DNA from: Coleophoma eucalyptorum
Taxonomy: Eukaryota; Ascomycota; Leotiomycetes; Helotiales; Dermateaceae
Assembly: GCA_026120035.1 (NCBI GenBank)
Contig: JALRME010000015.1
Span: forward strand, 799,830-863,829
Length of the DNA stretch: 64,000 nt
Direction of reading: 5' to 3'
Below, piece by piece: positions 45,923-56,995 of the stretch (positions are counted from its first letter, which is position 1; each line of letters begins with the position of its first letter). The notes below the pieces were generated by a model that was not told where the DNA came from, made no database searches, and was given only the letters and a program-made list of their open reading frames with translations. The translations under genes were made by a program, and so were the position numbers.

Positions 45923-46764
45923 CTATTCTAACCTTTGCATCAAGTACTCTACCTCTACATCTTTAGTCAACGGGATAACAAAATCCTCATACATCCTCAC
46001 TACTGCATCCACATTAATCTTAGACGGTCCATCTGAGCCTGTGCTAGGATCTTTGCCATAGGTCTCAGCCTTAAGCCGTAACCGTGCCAGAACCTGTTTC
46101 TCTACGGCAGGCTTGGTGATAGCATTTGCAATTCCTTCTCGATCTCCATCCTTGATCAATTTCGTGAACAACTCTGTCTCGGTCAAGAACTTAGATTCCG
46201 CTACGAACTTCCCAAAGTGGATTCTCCTTGACAAGGCTTGTAAGCAAGCAATATCACACACCGCCGTAGATCCATAATTCTCCTCTCTCTCTCCTCTATC
46301 ATCTCGACCAAAGTTTGGACAAGCTCCTGGCAGAAAGTTTTCTATGTAGATTTTCTTAATCTGGTCATTGATATTGACATCGTTCTTATGCAGGATCTTT
46401 GGGTAGTGAAGTGGCTTCAGAATCGACTTCTCGAGCGCGTCGGGGAAGTAGGGATATTCGTCTGGGGATTCGAAGCGGCGGATCTTGGACTGTAGCTTTT
46501 CTTGCTGGAACAAGGTCCAGTCTAAGAAACTGCGGTCCCATCCCGGTATATCAATCGCGCCTGGTTTATAGATGGTACCGTTGAGAGGAAACTGGACTCG
46601 TTCGATGAGGTGAAATGTTATAGTATCCTCTAAGCGACTGCGGAGACACTGACTGTCAGAGTCATGCTGTGCCGCAAAGAGATATACACTCACATGAGCT
46701 GAAATCGAATATTTCCCAAATCCAGAGCCTTTGATGCATCTGAGAGATCTATCGCGGAGTCCAT
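45923..46764 (-). CDS. ARO7: Chorismate mutase, AroQ eukaryotic (yeast Aro7) type
   Basis: Converts chorismate to prephenate, the first committed step to Phe and Tyr. Exons 46694-46764 and 45923-46637 give 261 aa, close to the 256 of yeast Aro7. The 56-bp intron is GTGAGT/CAG. Features are [20 protein letters not shown] at the start, [51 protein letters not shown] and a C-terminal [18 protein letters not shown]. Active-site Arg and Lys contexts ([23 protein letters not shown]) are kept. I start at 46764 because the family begins there. However, the frame is open upstream through two well-formed introns to ATG 47160 or 47120, which would add up to 69 residues. Confidence 0.93.
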
Positions 46765-47349
46765 CTTTGCTATCTTTCTAATGCAGTCTTTAACTGTGGC
46801 TCGGTATTCGTGGTTGGAGAGTTTTTCCTTGACACTATCGATTGTACACCTACGACAGAAGCCCATGTTAGCCGATGCATATAACAATTGGAAAGTAAAA
46901 CAGATGGGTTAGCTCTATTTTTGATCGTCCTTCAGTACTCACTTTCTCTGGAATCCACGCTGGTAGATCTACAGTGCGCCTTCTCGTTCTTCGAGGAGGT
47001 GGGAGTTGAGACAAAGGTCTGAGGATGTTGACTTGAGGGGAAGGAAGTGAACGTGGGGTGGTACCTTAAAAGACGCCAAAAAATATCCTTGTGCGGCCGA
47101 AGTGTGGCTCGGAACCATCTTTCTTTCCGGCATATGTGGCTGGTGAGACTCGCGCATCATCGTCGGATCTCACACGACCTTCGGTTTCGTGCATAAACAC
47201 GGTAATCTACCGCTGCCAGAAATAACACTTCCAATATTGATTGCGGAGCGCTCAACCTTGCACCTGGCCTGTATCAGCCTCATATAGACTTTGGAAAGAG
47301 AAAAGGATTCGAACAAGGCGTATGGCACTTTTCACCAGCTATCGTTACA
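46765..47349 (-). other. ARO7 upstream region with possible extra exons
   Basis: On the minus strand, candidate exons 47065-47160, 46943-46968 (26 nt) and 46765-46849 join in phase to the ARO7 start through introns 46969-47064 (GTACCA/TAG) and 46850-46942 (GTGAGT/TAG). The translation, PERKMVPSHTSAAQ through YQRGFQRKCTIDSV to [13 protein letters not shown], has no stop. It may be an N-terminal extension, a translated 5' UTR, or part of another small gene. The rest of the stretch is the shared promoter with MDV1. Confidence 0.35.
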
Positions 47350-49445
47350 ATGGCAGATCAATCCGATGAGGATACCGCAATAATCTCTGTATGAATTGCA
47401 TGTCTCCTTGATAGAAGTTTGCTGATTTTCTAGACTCGAGGAGTAGAAGCATTTGGACGGAAGGTCACAACTACAGCCGGGCATCTCATGGGCTCTCTGG
47501 CCGATCCTACTGCAAGTAGCCATTACCAGAACGCCATGAGCGACCTACACAAGCAGTTAAGGAGGCCGAATCTCCAAAGGAGCGTCTTCTCCTTTGCAAA
47601 GACTTCACCGTCAGACCTCGTTCGATCGACATTGTCGACTTCCGAGATACAGTACCGAGCCCTTACCTACATTCCCGACCAGCTCCTTGCGAACATTCCG
47701 GACGATGATAATGTATACTCGTTGTTTCAAGGCTTTCAGGCTACCTTACCCGAGACGAGCCCAGAGGGTAAAAGGCATCGAAGACGAGTTTCCAGAGGCA
47801 GAAAACTCTTAGAGGAGGATGGCTCCGAAGCAGATACGCCGCCCTCGTTGGCCAAGCTAAAGAAGGAGAGGCACACTTTAAATCATCGATTGGAGATGAT
47901 GGGTGTTAGAAAGAACATGGCGAGCAGCGAGATTCACGAGATTGACAGCAAGATTGCAAATCTCAACAGCATGCGAAAGATTGTACTAGATCGCCTCGCA
48001 AATCTGGAACAGGAGGAAGCGCTCCTTGAACATGAAAGTATGGTTTCTCTGGTAATTCGAAGATTGAATGCTAACACTTTCAAGTTATGGATGTTGAAGC
48101 ACGCCTCGAGGATGCGCAAGAAGAGTTCGACGACATGGAGGCTTTGGCCAAAACTCCTACAGGAGCCGATGATGACTCGGAAGAAGCTGGTCAGATGGAT
48201 GCCTCATTTATGTCCGAGTCTATCTACGAAAAGCTACCATCTGCCTCTAGTACCCCGACGAAGTCAAAGAAGCCAAAAACTATTCGAAGAAAATCAATGC
48301 CAATATTACACGAGCATTTCGAACCCGGGTCCAAGATCCGAGAGATCCAAGTACACCAGGACAGTATTACTGCACTTGACTTTGATGTCCCATTTGGCAC
48401 CATGGTTACTGCAGCTCTTGATGATACTGTTCGAGTCTGGGACATGAACGCTGGAAGGTGCATGGGATTTTTGGAAGGCCACACAGCCTCTGTCCGTACG
48501 TTACAGGTCGAAGATAACATTGTTGCCACCGGATCTATGGATGCGACAGTTCGATTATGGGATCTGAGCAAAGCACACTATGAGCCTGTAGACAACCGAA
48601 TCAACAAGGGCGGCGATGATGAAGAGGAGGAAGATGACATGGCATCCGGAGATGTTGGGGGTGAGGAAATCCCGCCTCCTGCTGGCAGTATGCGCGATTG
48701 TCCCTTATTCACCCTAGAAGCACACATGGATGAGGTTACAGCACTGCATTTCAAGGGCGACACTTTAATTTCCGGATCTTCAGACAAGACTTTACGACAG
48801 TGGGATCTTGAGAAGGGACGATGTGTTCAAACCTTGGATGTCATGTGGGCAGCAGCCCAGGCTTCTGCGACTATGGGATCGGTGGAAGGAACATGGCGAC
48901 AGACGGGTACTCGGGTGGACACGTCGGCAGACTTCGTGGGCGCTTTGCAAGTGTTTGATGCGGCTCTGGCATGCGGGACAGCTGATGGCATGGTAAGACT
49001 ATGGGATCTCCGAAGTGGCCAGGTGCATCGCAGCCTGGTCGGCCATACTGGACCGGTCACCTGTTTGCAGTTTGACGATGTGCATCTGGTCACTGGAAGT
49101 GTAGATCGAAGCATAAGAGTAAGTGCAATTGCAGGCTACCTATTCCGGTTGACACGCTAACCTTCCCAGATCTGGGATCTCCGCACGGGTGCTATCCATG
49201 ATGCCTATGCTTACGACGCTCCGATCACAAGTATGATGTTCGATAATCGCAGGATTGTCGCGGCAGCCGGTGAGAATGTTGCCAAAGTGTACGATAAGAC
49301 AGACGGGCGGCACTGGGATTGCGGATCAGGCGCAACTGCTCAAGAGGAGAACAGGACCCCAGCAAACGTAGAGAAGGTACGGATCAAGGATGGGTATTTG
49401 ACGGAAGGTCGTCAAGATGGTATTGTGGGTATATGGACCTGTTAA
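47350..49445 (+). CDS. MDV1: Mitochondrial division protein 1 (WD40 adaptor of Fis1 and Dnm1)
   Basis: Mdv1 links Fis1 on the outer mitochondrial membrane to the dynamin Dnm1 and promotes fission. Exons 47350-47388, 47434-48037, 48085-49118 and 49170-49445 give 650 aa. Introns are 45, 47 and 51 bp. The N-terminal part should bind Fis1. A coiled coil ([20 protein letters not shown] through [17 protein letters not shown]) covers about residues 150-215 and mediates dimerisation. A Ser/Pro-rich linker precedes seven WD40 repeats from about residue 300, with signature ends such as [27 protein letters not shown] and DGMVRLWDL. An acidic insert (DDEEEEDDM) sits between early repeats. Confidence 0.93.
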
Positions 49446-50366
49446 AAGAGGGCGTGGGAACGAATGGCATTATCTGGCACCGGGCGTGAGATCTAGGCCA
49501 AGATCAAGACTTGGACGGAGCATGCGTGGTGGAGTGTAAATAGGAGACGGCTGTACGAATGAGAGATGCCAAAAACGTCACTGCGCGATATGATTAACCT
49601 ACACTGATGATGATTAATGATGGCTCAGACATTGGGGAGAGGTCTGCCTTGACGGATATTAGAAGCAAACGCCGCCCTCGTGCATGCACTTTGTCCTCGT
49701 ACCTTACTTCGTCGACGGCTACCCGAGCATTCGGTGGATGGAGGTAGCCGGGGCCACTCACTCACAGGAGAGGGAGGAGCGGCCGCCATGTCATCAGGCC
49801 AACCGCCGTACGTCGGAAGCTCCTGAGCTAAGTCGGGGTTACGGACTTTAATGCACGACACGGGCCACCAGGCATGAGGATCGGATCGTGAAGGACTAAG
49901 TCCCAGGTACTGAGTTCCACGTCCCCAGTCCCAGCATCTACTCTGGCGTAGGCTGACCGAGTCCACATCCGATTCTCATCCCATAGCAATGCCTTTGCAC
50001 CGCAACTCCGCCGCAGTCCGAAAGACATCGGCTGGGAGTTAATGCAGCTGTTACGGCGTTAAGACGGTTTCCTCATGGCTGCAGCTGTCTTCATCATGGA
50101 CTGCAAAGCGGCGCTCCTTGGGTGTCGGCTTCGTGCTTTCCAGCGAGCTGCTTCACGAAGAAATCCTCCCTATATAAATCAGGCCTCCCGAGCTTTCAAG
50201 AAGCCTGAACCCTATCTTCAGCTCTGCAGTTCTCCAGTTCTCCGGCTCCAGTAAACCTCTATATACTTAAACTGTCGCCTCTCCATCCAGAAAATCTTCA
50301 TATTTCACTCACATTCTTGTTCCGCTATTGCTATTAAGTATCCCTATCCAAAGCAAGAAGCCCAAC
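49446..50366. other. Intergenic, AKR promoter region
   Basis: 921 bp between MDV1 and the aldo-keto reductase. The last 200 bp are CT-rich with AT stretches, as in mould promoters. No other gene seen. Confidence 0.45.
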
Positions 50367-51665
50367 ATGTCTATGCTTGCAATGCCCCCACCACCCAAAA
50401 CCGCCCTCGGGCACTATCGAATGCTGTCTCCCACAGCTTCCGTGCGGGTTTCGCCTCTGTGCCTCGGAGCCATGAACTTTGGGAATTCATGGTAAGTCTC
50501 AGTGCCTTCATGACAGCTCGTTGATATCGGATGCCATTCTGATCCATCTCTGTAGGAAGGACTTGATGGGCGAATGTAACCAAGCCACTGCGAACGAGAT
50601 CCTAGATTTCTATTACGAAAGTGGCGGAAACTTCATCGACACTGCCAACAACTATCAACAAGAGGAGTCCGAGATCTGGCTTGGTGAATGGATGAAGAAG
50701 AAAGGCGTTCGCGACCAGATGGTCATTGCTACCAAGTATACCACGTCTTTCAGAATGGGCAATGGTGACAAGGAGATTTTAACCAACACTTCTGGCAATG
50801 GAACTAAGTCCTTGCACCTCTCCCTCGAGGCTAGTCTGAGAAAACTACAGACGACTTACATTGATCTGGTACGTTGTAGTAGATTAGGATATCTTCAATT
50901 GCTAATGATTCTAGCTCTATGTCCACTGGTGGGATTTCACCTGTTCCATCCCAGAACTCATGCAGTCCCTCAATGCCATGGTCCTGGCCGGGAAAGTCCT
51001 CTACCTTGGAATTTCCGATACCCCAGCGTGGATTGTCTCCAAGGCTAACGAGTACGCGCGCCAGAATGGTCTTCGCCAATTTTCTGTATACCAGGGTTTG
51101 TGGTCGGCTGAGTACCGGGACTTTGAAAGAGATATCATTCCTATGTGTATGGCTGAGGGAATGGGACTTGCGCCATGGGGAGCACTTGGGAGAGGCCACT
51201 TCAAGAGCGAGGAAGAGCGCAAGTCTCAAGAGGGTCGCAACATGGGCGAGGCTTCCGAAGCAGCCATTAAGATCAGCGGGGTTCTTGAGAAGATTGCCGC
51301 CGAGAAAAAGGTACAGATCACATCGGTGGCTCTGGCATATGTGATGCAGAAGACTCCTTATGTCTTCCCTATCGTCGGTGGCCGCAAGATTGAGCATCTG
51401 AAGGGTAACATTGAAGGGCTTACGATCGAACTAAGCGAGGAGGAGATTACTGCCATCGAGGATGCGAACAATTTCGATATCGGCTTCCCCAGCAACTTCC
51501 TAGGTGGTCCTAAAGGCGCCAAAGGCCCTAAAGATATCTGGTTGTTGAAGTTTGCTGGATCTTTTGATCATCCTGAACTCCCAAGAGTAATTATGCCCTT
51601 CCTTTCTCTAGATCTAAGATGCTTGCTAACTTTCTGCATAGCCTTTAGGCCCTCACAAGGGTTAG
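50367..51665 (+). CDS. Aldo-keto reductase, aryl-alcohol dehydrogenase / norsolorinic acid reductase-like
   Basis: NADPH-dependent oxidoreductase of the AKR9-like group, which reduces aryl aldehydes or polyketide ketones. Exons 50367-50491, 50556-50868, 50915-51586 and 51642-51665 give 377 aa. Introns are 64, 46 and 55 bp. The last exon is only 24 nt and encodes PLGPHKG, typical of the group's C-terminus. Catalytic residues are visible: Asp and Tyr in [14 protein letters not shown], Lys in [10 protein letters not shown], and His in LYVHWWDF. Cofactor-binding text includes [20 protein letters not shown]. Substrate cannot be told from sequence. It lies tail to tail with an adenylation-domain gene, so a small secondary-metabolite role is possible but not shown. 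Confidence 0.9.
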
Positions 51666-52694
51666 GCCTTACTAGAGATGTTGGATAATCGACACCAGAT
51701 ATGTCTACCCCATTCATTACTTTGCCAGGCTGATTTCAAATCATTGTTATGCTGCAGGCTACGCAGAATCCTATTCATATACTGAGCTTCCATTCCTTAT
51801 TTTGAGGTCTCCATCCAAAGTCAACCTTTTTAGTTCCAAAGGAGACCAGAAGTATAGTTTGAGTAGCACAAAGGCCTTAGCTAGAAATCTGAATTCCACT
51901 CATAGTTCAACCGTTTGAAAAAAGCTGTCGTGGATAATTATGCTAGAATTTTAGGTGTCCCTGCTATACCTGCTCGGCTCGCGCCTCGACTAGTTCTTTT
52001 AGCTAAGCGATGCGACTGTTGCCTTCAGCCATACATAGGTCTAGAGACAACCAGGCACATAGGGATACCTAAATACTATTTTTAAGATCCAGAATTAACG
52101 CGAGATTATGTGCATCGAACCTTACTAAGTACTTGAATACGATCAAAAAAAGTCCCTACCCGGCTTGTCTCTTTTTTAAATAGCGCCCATTTCTACCTCC
52201 CCCCCCCCCGCTGAGAACCTCTGCTCGCTTAGAATGTGGCGTTTAATTGGAATGCATTGAAACCCCGAAGATATTATTAAAGACGATGATAATAATAACC
52301 TGCATAATGCTAGGGTTAACTTGGTGGCTTGGGGGGGGGGTGGGGGTTCATGAAGCTTGATATGTCTGTTCCCCCCCACGTACTGGCGATGTGGCAAAGG
52401 GGCTTTTTGGAGCGGGTTAGGCTTTTTTGGATTGCTGGGATCTGCAAGGTGCTTAAGGATGAGAAGAAGGTGCAGGAGAAAGGAAGCCGGGGGGGGGGGT
52501 TCTAGGGGTTCAATTTTGATTCTACAAAAGAAAGCTTAGGTGTGTTTCTTGAGTACCAACGCATCATAAAGGAGTGGTGTGATTTTTATGGATACTATAG
52601 ATCTATGACTAGTTTATATACCACGAGCTTGGATTAAAAAATTCCCAGTTACTGAATATTTACTTGATAGCATGTTTTGCCTGCACATGCAAAA
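51666..52694. other. Convergent 3' region with poly-G/C runs
   Basis: About 1 kb. It holds three runs of 10-11 G or C (52199-52209, 52331-52340, 52489-52499) within 300 bp in otherwise AT-rich DNA. I looked here for carrier or reductase domains missing from the adenylation protein and saw none. Confidence 0.5.
52199..52499. repeat. Cluster of poly-C and poly-G tracts
   Basis: C11 at 52199-52209, G10 at 52331-52340 followed by TGGGGG, and G11 at 52489-52499. They could form G-quadruplex or triplex structures, or be sequencing-sensitive homopolymers. Confidence 0.75.
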
Positions 52695-54618
52695 TTAAGG
52701 AATCCCAGCCGCTTCATAGACATCCTTGATCTCCTTCGCATACTGTTTGTACGCGGCCCCTCTAATAACCGTCCCTTTCCCGGCTCTCGGAAGCGACGGA
52801 GTAACAACGACTAGTCTTCTATCAACCCTCGCATGCTCTGGCACGAGAAAGTTCGCCGTCTCAACATCCTGCCAAATAGCATCCAGCAACTCCTCCTTCT
52901 CCAGCTGCCGATCTCCTTTCCGCGGCTCAATCAAGATGCCACATCTTGTATACCCCGCTCCAAACACTACTAGTCCATCCAACAGTGGATGGTTCTGAAC
53001 CCGCATCTCAATGTGAAGCGGGTTGACCTTCAACCCCGTGTTCAAAATCAACAAGTCATCAATCCGCCCCTGGAACTCATAAAACCGCTCGTTTCCCTCC
53101 CCGGGGACACGACGGATGAGGTCACGAGTGCGCCATTGTTGCAGCTCGGGGAAGAGGATGAAGGCTGCTTGGTTGAAGGAATTGGGATCGTCTGGGGAAG
53201 TTCGGTTGATAACGACTTCATAGAGTTCGCCTTCTTCTTCTGATGGGGAAGCAGAGGAGGACGTGCTGGTGTGCACGGGATCGAGCGTTAGGTCGGAGGT
53301 TTGGTTGAATTCCAGATGGCGCCAGTGCTTCTTGGGACTTATCAAAAGGGGCCATGGGCCTATTTCAGTCGAGCCTATTATCTGCCAGAGGTGGGCCTGT
53401 GTTTTCGAGGCAATCCAGTCCCCAGTTGATTGAGACAATGGTCCTGTTTGACAGTTAGTCTCGCATGTGTTCGAATATGTTGCTCAGGGTACTGACCTCC
53501 CAACCACACAATGTGTTTGATTTTGCTGCAGAAATTGACCACCTCTTCTCCATAGGTGCCAAAAACCCCATCACACAGACTGGGGACTAATATCAAGGCA
53601 TCAAGCGAAACAGATTTCAAGATATCACTAATAATCTTCGCCGTTGGTGGGGTATGCGAGGGAGCCCTGTGATCAAGTCAGCTTTAGTGGTTTGCACTTC
53701 GGCATATATGTGAGCAACGGAAACACACGAACGCTAGATCTGTACAGAAGCTTACAGGTAGGTCACGTTTCCCACGGAAGAGAATTCGACCGAAATCCTC
53801 TACGAGCGAAACTATAAAGAATAGAATACCTACATCACAGCCGTTGTTCTATTGAATAGCGTTGTACTTCCAAATGCGATTCCAGAAAGATGGAAGAACG
53901 GTGTTCCTAAGTACACCAGATCACCTTCTTTCAACTGCGCCTGTGTCGCGAGTTCCCTGCCGGATTCAGCTGGTTTGGCAAACTTGTCTTTATCTACACA
54001 TGCAACCCAATTATGAGTGAACGAGAGTGCTTTTGGCATGCCCGTAGAACCGCTGGTATGCACAATGAGAAAGACGTCATCTTTCGCCTCGTCCCATGTC
54101 TTGGAGTAGGGATAATATTCAGCGGGGGAAGCAAGCATCTCATCAAAGCTCGGGACCTGAAAGATCTGGAGCCCTGGACATATTTCCTGGAGGGCGATGG
54201 CCTGGGCGCTCATCGCAGAAGCGTAGAAGAGATATGAGCACTTGGTTGAGTCCAAAAGTGCCTTTGTGTTTGGGAGGGCATTTCTCGTACTTGGGACCAA
54301 AATTGGATGTCCTGCTTTTGCACTTGCATAGAACATTACCCAGTACCGGAAGTCTGAGATGCCTATGTATCCAATAACGGTAGGCGAGGATACCCCATTG
54401 CCTTTCTCAACTCTTGCGTCGATCCAAGAAGCAGTGTAGTTCACGGCGTGGGCCAATTGTGAAGTGGTGACTTTATCAAAACCTTGTGAGATGTCTTCAG
54501 ATCTAGCAATCATTGCCAACACACGATCTGGATTTGTGATTGCTTCGTCGTCGAGAATCTGGGGGAGGAGACGTTCTCCCCATTTCCCCTGGGTTGTCGG
54601 TAAAGCGATTGAGCCCAT
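52695..54618 (-). CDS. Stand-alone adenylation-domain protein (NRPS-like / adenylate-forming reductase relative)
   Basis: Member of the ANL superfamily, which activates a carboxylic acid as its adenylate. Exons 53834-54618, 53497-53666 and 52695-53443 give 567 aa. Introns are 167 bp (GTAGGT/CAG) and 53 bp (GTCAGT/CAG). Motifs in order are the P-loop VFLIVHTSGSTGMPKA (A3), IIGSTEIGPWP (A5), WRTRDLIRR (A7), FQGRIDDLLILNTGLKVNP (A8) and a C-terminal Lys in RAGKGTVIRG (A10). Relatives known as NRPS-like reductases continue after this point into a carrier domain (GGDS motif) and a NAD-binding reductase. Here a TAA follows directly. Whether this is a true free-standing enzyme or a truncated gene is open. 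Substrate unknown. Confidence 0.85.
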
Positions 54619-55094
54619 TGTGAAGTACTATTGGAATTAGGGTAAGAAAGTCAAAGTGAAGTTCAAGGCACTGCTGCAAAAACAAAGTACTTCCAAGGCT
54701 GACATGCGTTGCTCCTCCTCTTAAGTCTAACCTTTTGACTATGGCAGCTTTAATATCTGACGTGATATTCTAGGGTCTGAGTGGAAATATGGAGACGGTA
54801 GTTGGCATACGACGACATTCATAGGTGTGGAGTAACACATTAAGTAGTAAGCTCGCATAAGAACTAACGCAAACCCAAGGACGGAGCTGCCCAATGGCAA
54901 ATGCTGTCGGCAGCAACCAAACAAGACTTTAGCCTCTTCCCATCATTTTAAGAGCAGACTCACTCTTTGCCCCTTTTATGACAGAATTGAAATTATTGTG
55001 CTGCAATTAAGCTTATCGGCACGAGGTGATTCTTTTTACGCTACTCATAAAAATGGTAAGGAGAGTCTATTTTACAAGATATACACGATCTCTC
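54619..55094. other. Intergenic between SHE9 3' end and adenylation gene start
   Basis: 476 bp, AT-rich. It holds the promoter of the adenylation gene and the 3' UTR of SHE9. Nothing else seen. Confidence 0.45.
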
Positions 55095-56438
55095 CTACAA
55101 GGAACGGAGCACAGTGGTAGCAATAATACTAGCTAGTACAGCTCCCGCTGCTGCACCTTCAAGAGCCACGACCGTCACGTCTTGCTTGCGCATGGACACA
55201 ATCCTCTCACTGAACAGATCTTCGATGGTGGTCTTCCAGGTCTCTGGCTTTCGCAACTTCATCAAGAGTGTTGGTATATCCGTTGTGCCAGATTCCTCAG
55301 CTGGTTCAACCAGTTTTTCTGCTTCGGAAGTGTTGCCTTCTATACAAGCCACGACCGCATCCACAGCCGGTTCTGCGCCCTTGTTGCCTTCTGCCGCCTC
55401 TTCCTGAAGCTCTTCGATGCCTGCAGCGACAACGGCGTCAAGAGCAATGTCTACTTTATTATCTTTATCAGGCGATGCCTGCTTAGCTCTCTCTAGTTCA
55501 AGAGCCTCCAAGACCTTCTCTTCGAAGCCATGAACCAGCCTCTGTCTCCTCCACGGCTCAAATCCCAGTTGGAAGACCAAGAAAAGTAGAACGTTGACAC
55601 CCATCAATCCCCAGGTACCCCAAGTACTCATCCTTCGGATCTTGTCACTCCAAATTTGCTCCTCGTGATACCGTGCCAAGATGCTACTGCTCAAGGTTGT
55701 GGCCGCATGTTCTGCTTCTCTTTCAGCATCTGCCAATCTCGTAGCCGATTCCTGTACCGCTTGTTCGTTGCTGTGATCACTTCGATAGAGGCTCGTGAAT
55801 CGTTCCAGATCAGTTGGGGTCCAGCTATCCTTCCGTGCTAACAATGTCGTTACTTCTCGCTGTGTTGAGGCACGTTCGGCGACCGTTGTCTTATAAGTTT
55901 GGCGTGCAGTCCGTACAGCTTCTTGTGCATCTTGAACGCGTTGTTCCAATTTCGTAATCCTTATTTTCAGGGCTTCAATACCGGAGTACCCCGTCAAGTC
56001 ATTGAGTCGCTGTGAAGCTACGAAGATATTGCCTTGGACCGAATCCATGATGGCTGAGAATCGCTTGGTCAAAGCAAGCCGGCGCGACTCTTCCGAGGAA
56101 GGAAGCTCCTCCTCTTGCTCATCTTGTGGTGCTTCTTGGGAGGTTGATTTCGTAGGAGTTGGAGTTGGAGATGGAGGCGGCGGAGACGGAGGTGGTGGCT
56201 TTGCTGGCTCAGGTTGAGCTTTTCTCTGGGACAAGATCTCATCGAGAGGTGGCAGACCTTGAGGGTCGGGACGCTTGTTTGGGTCATCGGCAAAATGCCG
56301 TCTTTGCAGCTGGCTTCTACATTGAAAGCAGATTGAGGCTTTTATCGATGGCCGGAATTGTCGTAAAGGTCTTGACGCGGTAGTGACAGAGAGGTAATCA
56401 ATGGCAAGCCGTGGGACGAGGCGAACAAGGGGTTGCAT
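55095..56438 (-). CDS. SHE9: Mitochondrial inner-membrane protein She9/Mdm33
   Basis: She9 (Mdm33) sits in the inner mitochondrial membrane and affects inner-membrane shape and fission. One exon, 447 aa (456 in yeast). An Arg-rich presequence (MQPLVRLVPRLAIDYLSV, later SQLQRRHFADD) is followed by a Pro-rich stretch, then long coiled coils (residues about 165-260, IEALKIRITKLEQRVQDAQE). The family signature KDSWTPTDLERFTSLYRSDH follows. There is a first membrane span (WGLMGVNVLLFLVFQLGF), a second charged region, and a C-terminal hydrophobic segment (GAAAGAVLASIIATTVL). Confidence 0.93.
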   Translation of the reverse strand: MQPLVRLVPRLAIDYLSVTTASRPLRQFRPSIKASICFQCRSQLQRRHFADDPNKRPDPQGLPPLDEILSQRKAQPEPAKPPPPSPPPPSPTPTPTKSTSQEAPQDEQEEELPSSEESRRLALTKRFSAIMDSVQGNIFVASQRLNDLTGYSGIEALKIRITKLEQRVQDAQEAVRTARQTYKTTVAERASTQREVTTLLARKDSWTPTDLERFTSLYRSDHSNEQAVQESATRLADAEREAEHAATTLSSSILARYHEEQIWSDKIRRMSTWGTWGLMGVNVLLFLVFQLGFEPWRRQRLVHGFEEKVLEALELERAKQASPDKDNKVDIALDAVVAAGIEELQEEAAEGNKGAEPAVDAVVACIEGNTSEAEKLVEPAEESGTTDIPTLLMKLRKPETWKTTIEDLFSERIVSMRKQDVTVVALEGAAAGAVLASIIATTVLRSL

Positions 56439-56995
56439 CGCCGCTGGCCTTGATCACGAGCGAAGGAATTCCCTTGTAGCTCAGCAGTTTCGCTGCCGTA
56501 AAGTTCCAATTATCGCTTGAGCTTCAAAGAGTTGCCAAGGAACGGAATATATCTTCACCGACTCCTTATGATGCCATGGTGGGGCAGAACAGATTGAGCC
56601 ACCCCCCACCATCAATCAACAGTCAACGTTTTTGTTTCACTCGACCTTGTGCTTTTAACAAACTTGCCTTCTTACTCCTTTCCCCCCTTGCAAACTTGTT
56701 GTAGAGTAGACATAAGTTTTAGACCGCTGTCATTTTAGTCTCCCACTATAGACTCGTCCTCGCCTTCCTCTCACCGTCTATAACAAAAAAGTTGCGCCAG
56801 ACTGAACAACTCTATCCGTTATACGAGTCTTGAAGAGCTATTGATCCACCGACTATATTCTGGTGACCATCTTCTTACCCCATATTACTTTATACCTGCT
56901 AACTCCCTCAGCGCTCCCAGTCTCTTCGTCGCGAATTGAGTCTTTCAAACTCCTATCTCCAAGCTCAACCCGATCACTTCCTTTTAAATCCCAAG
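56439..56995. promoter_or_regulatory. Divergent promoter region, SHE9 / HAD phosphatase
   Basis: 557 bp between divergent start codons, rich in C/T on the phosphatase side. No factor site assigned. Confidence 0.45.

Noticed and set aside
47270..47330. T-loop-like GTTCGAATCC on the minus strand, possible tRNA
   Set aside because: No acceptor, D or anticodon stem can be formed around it.
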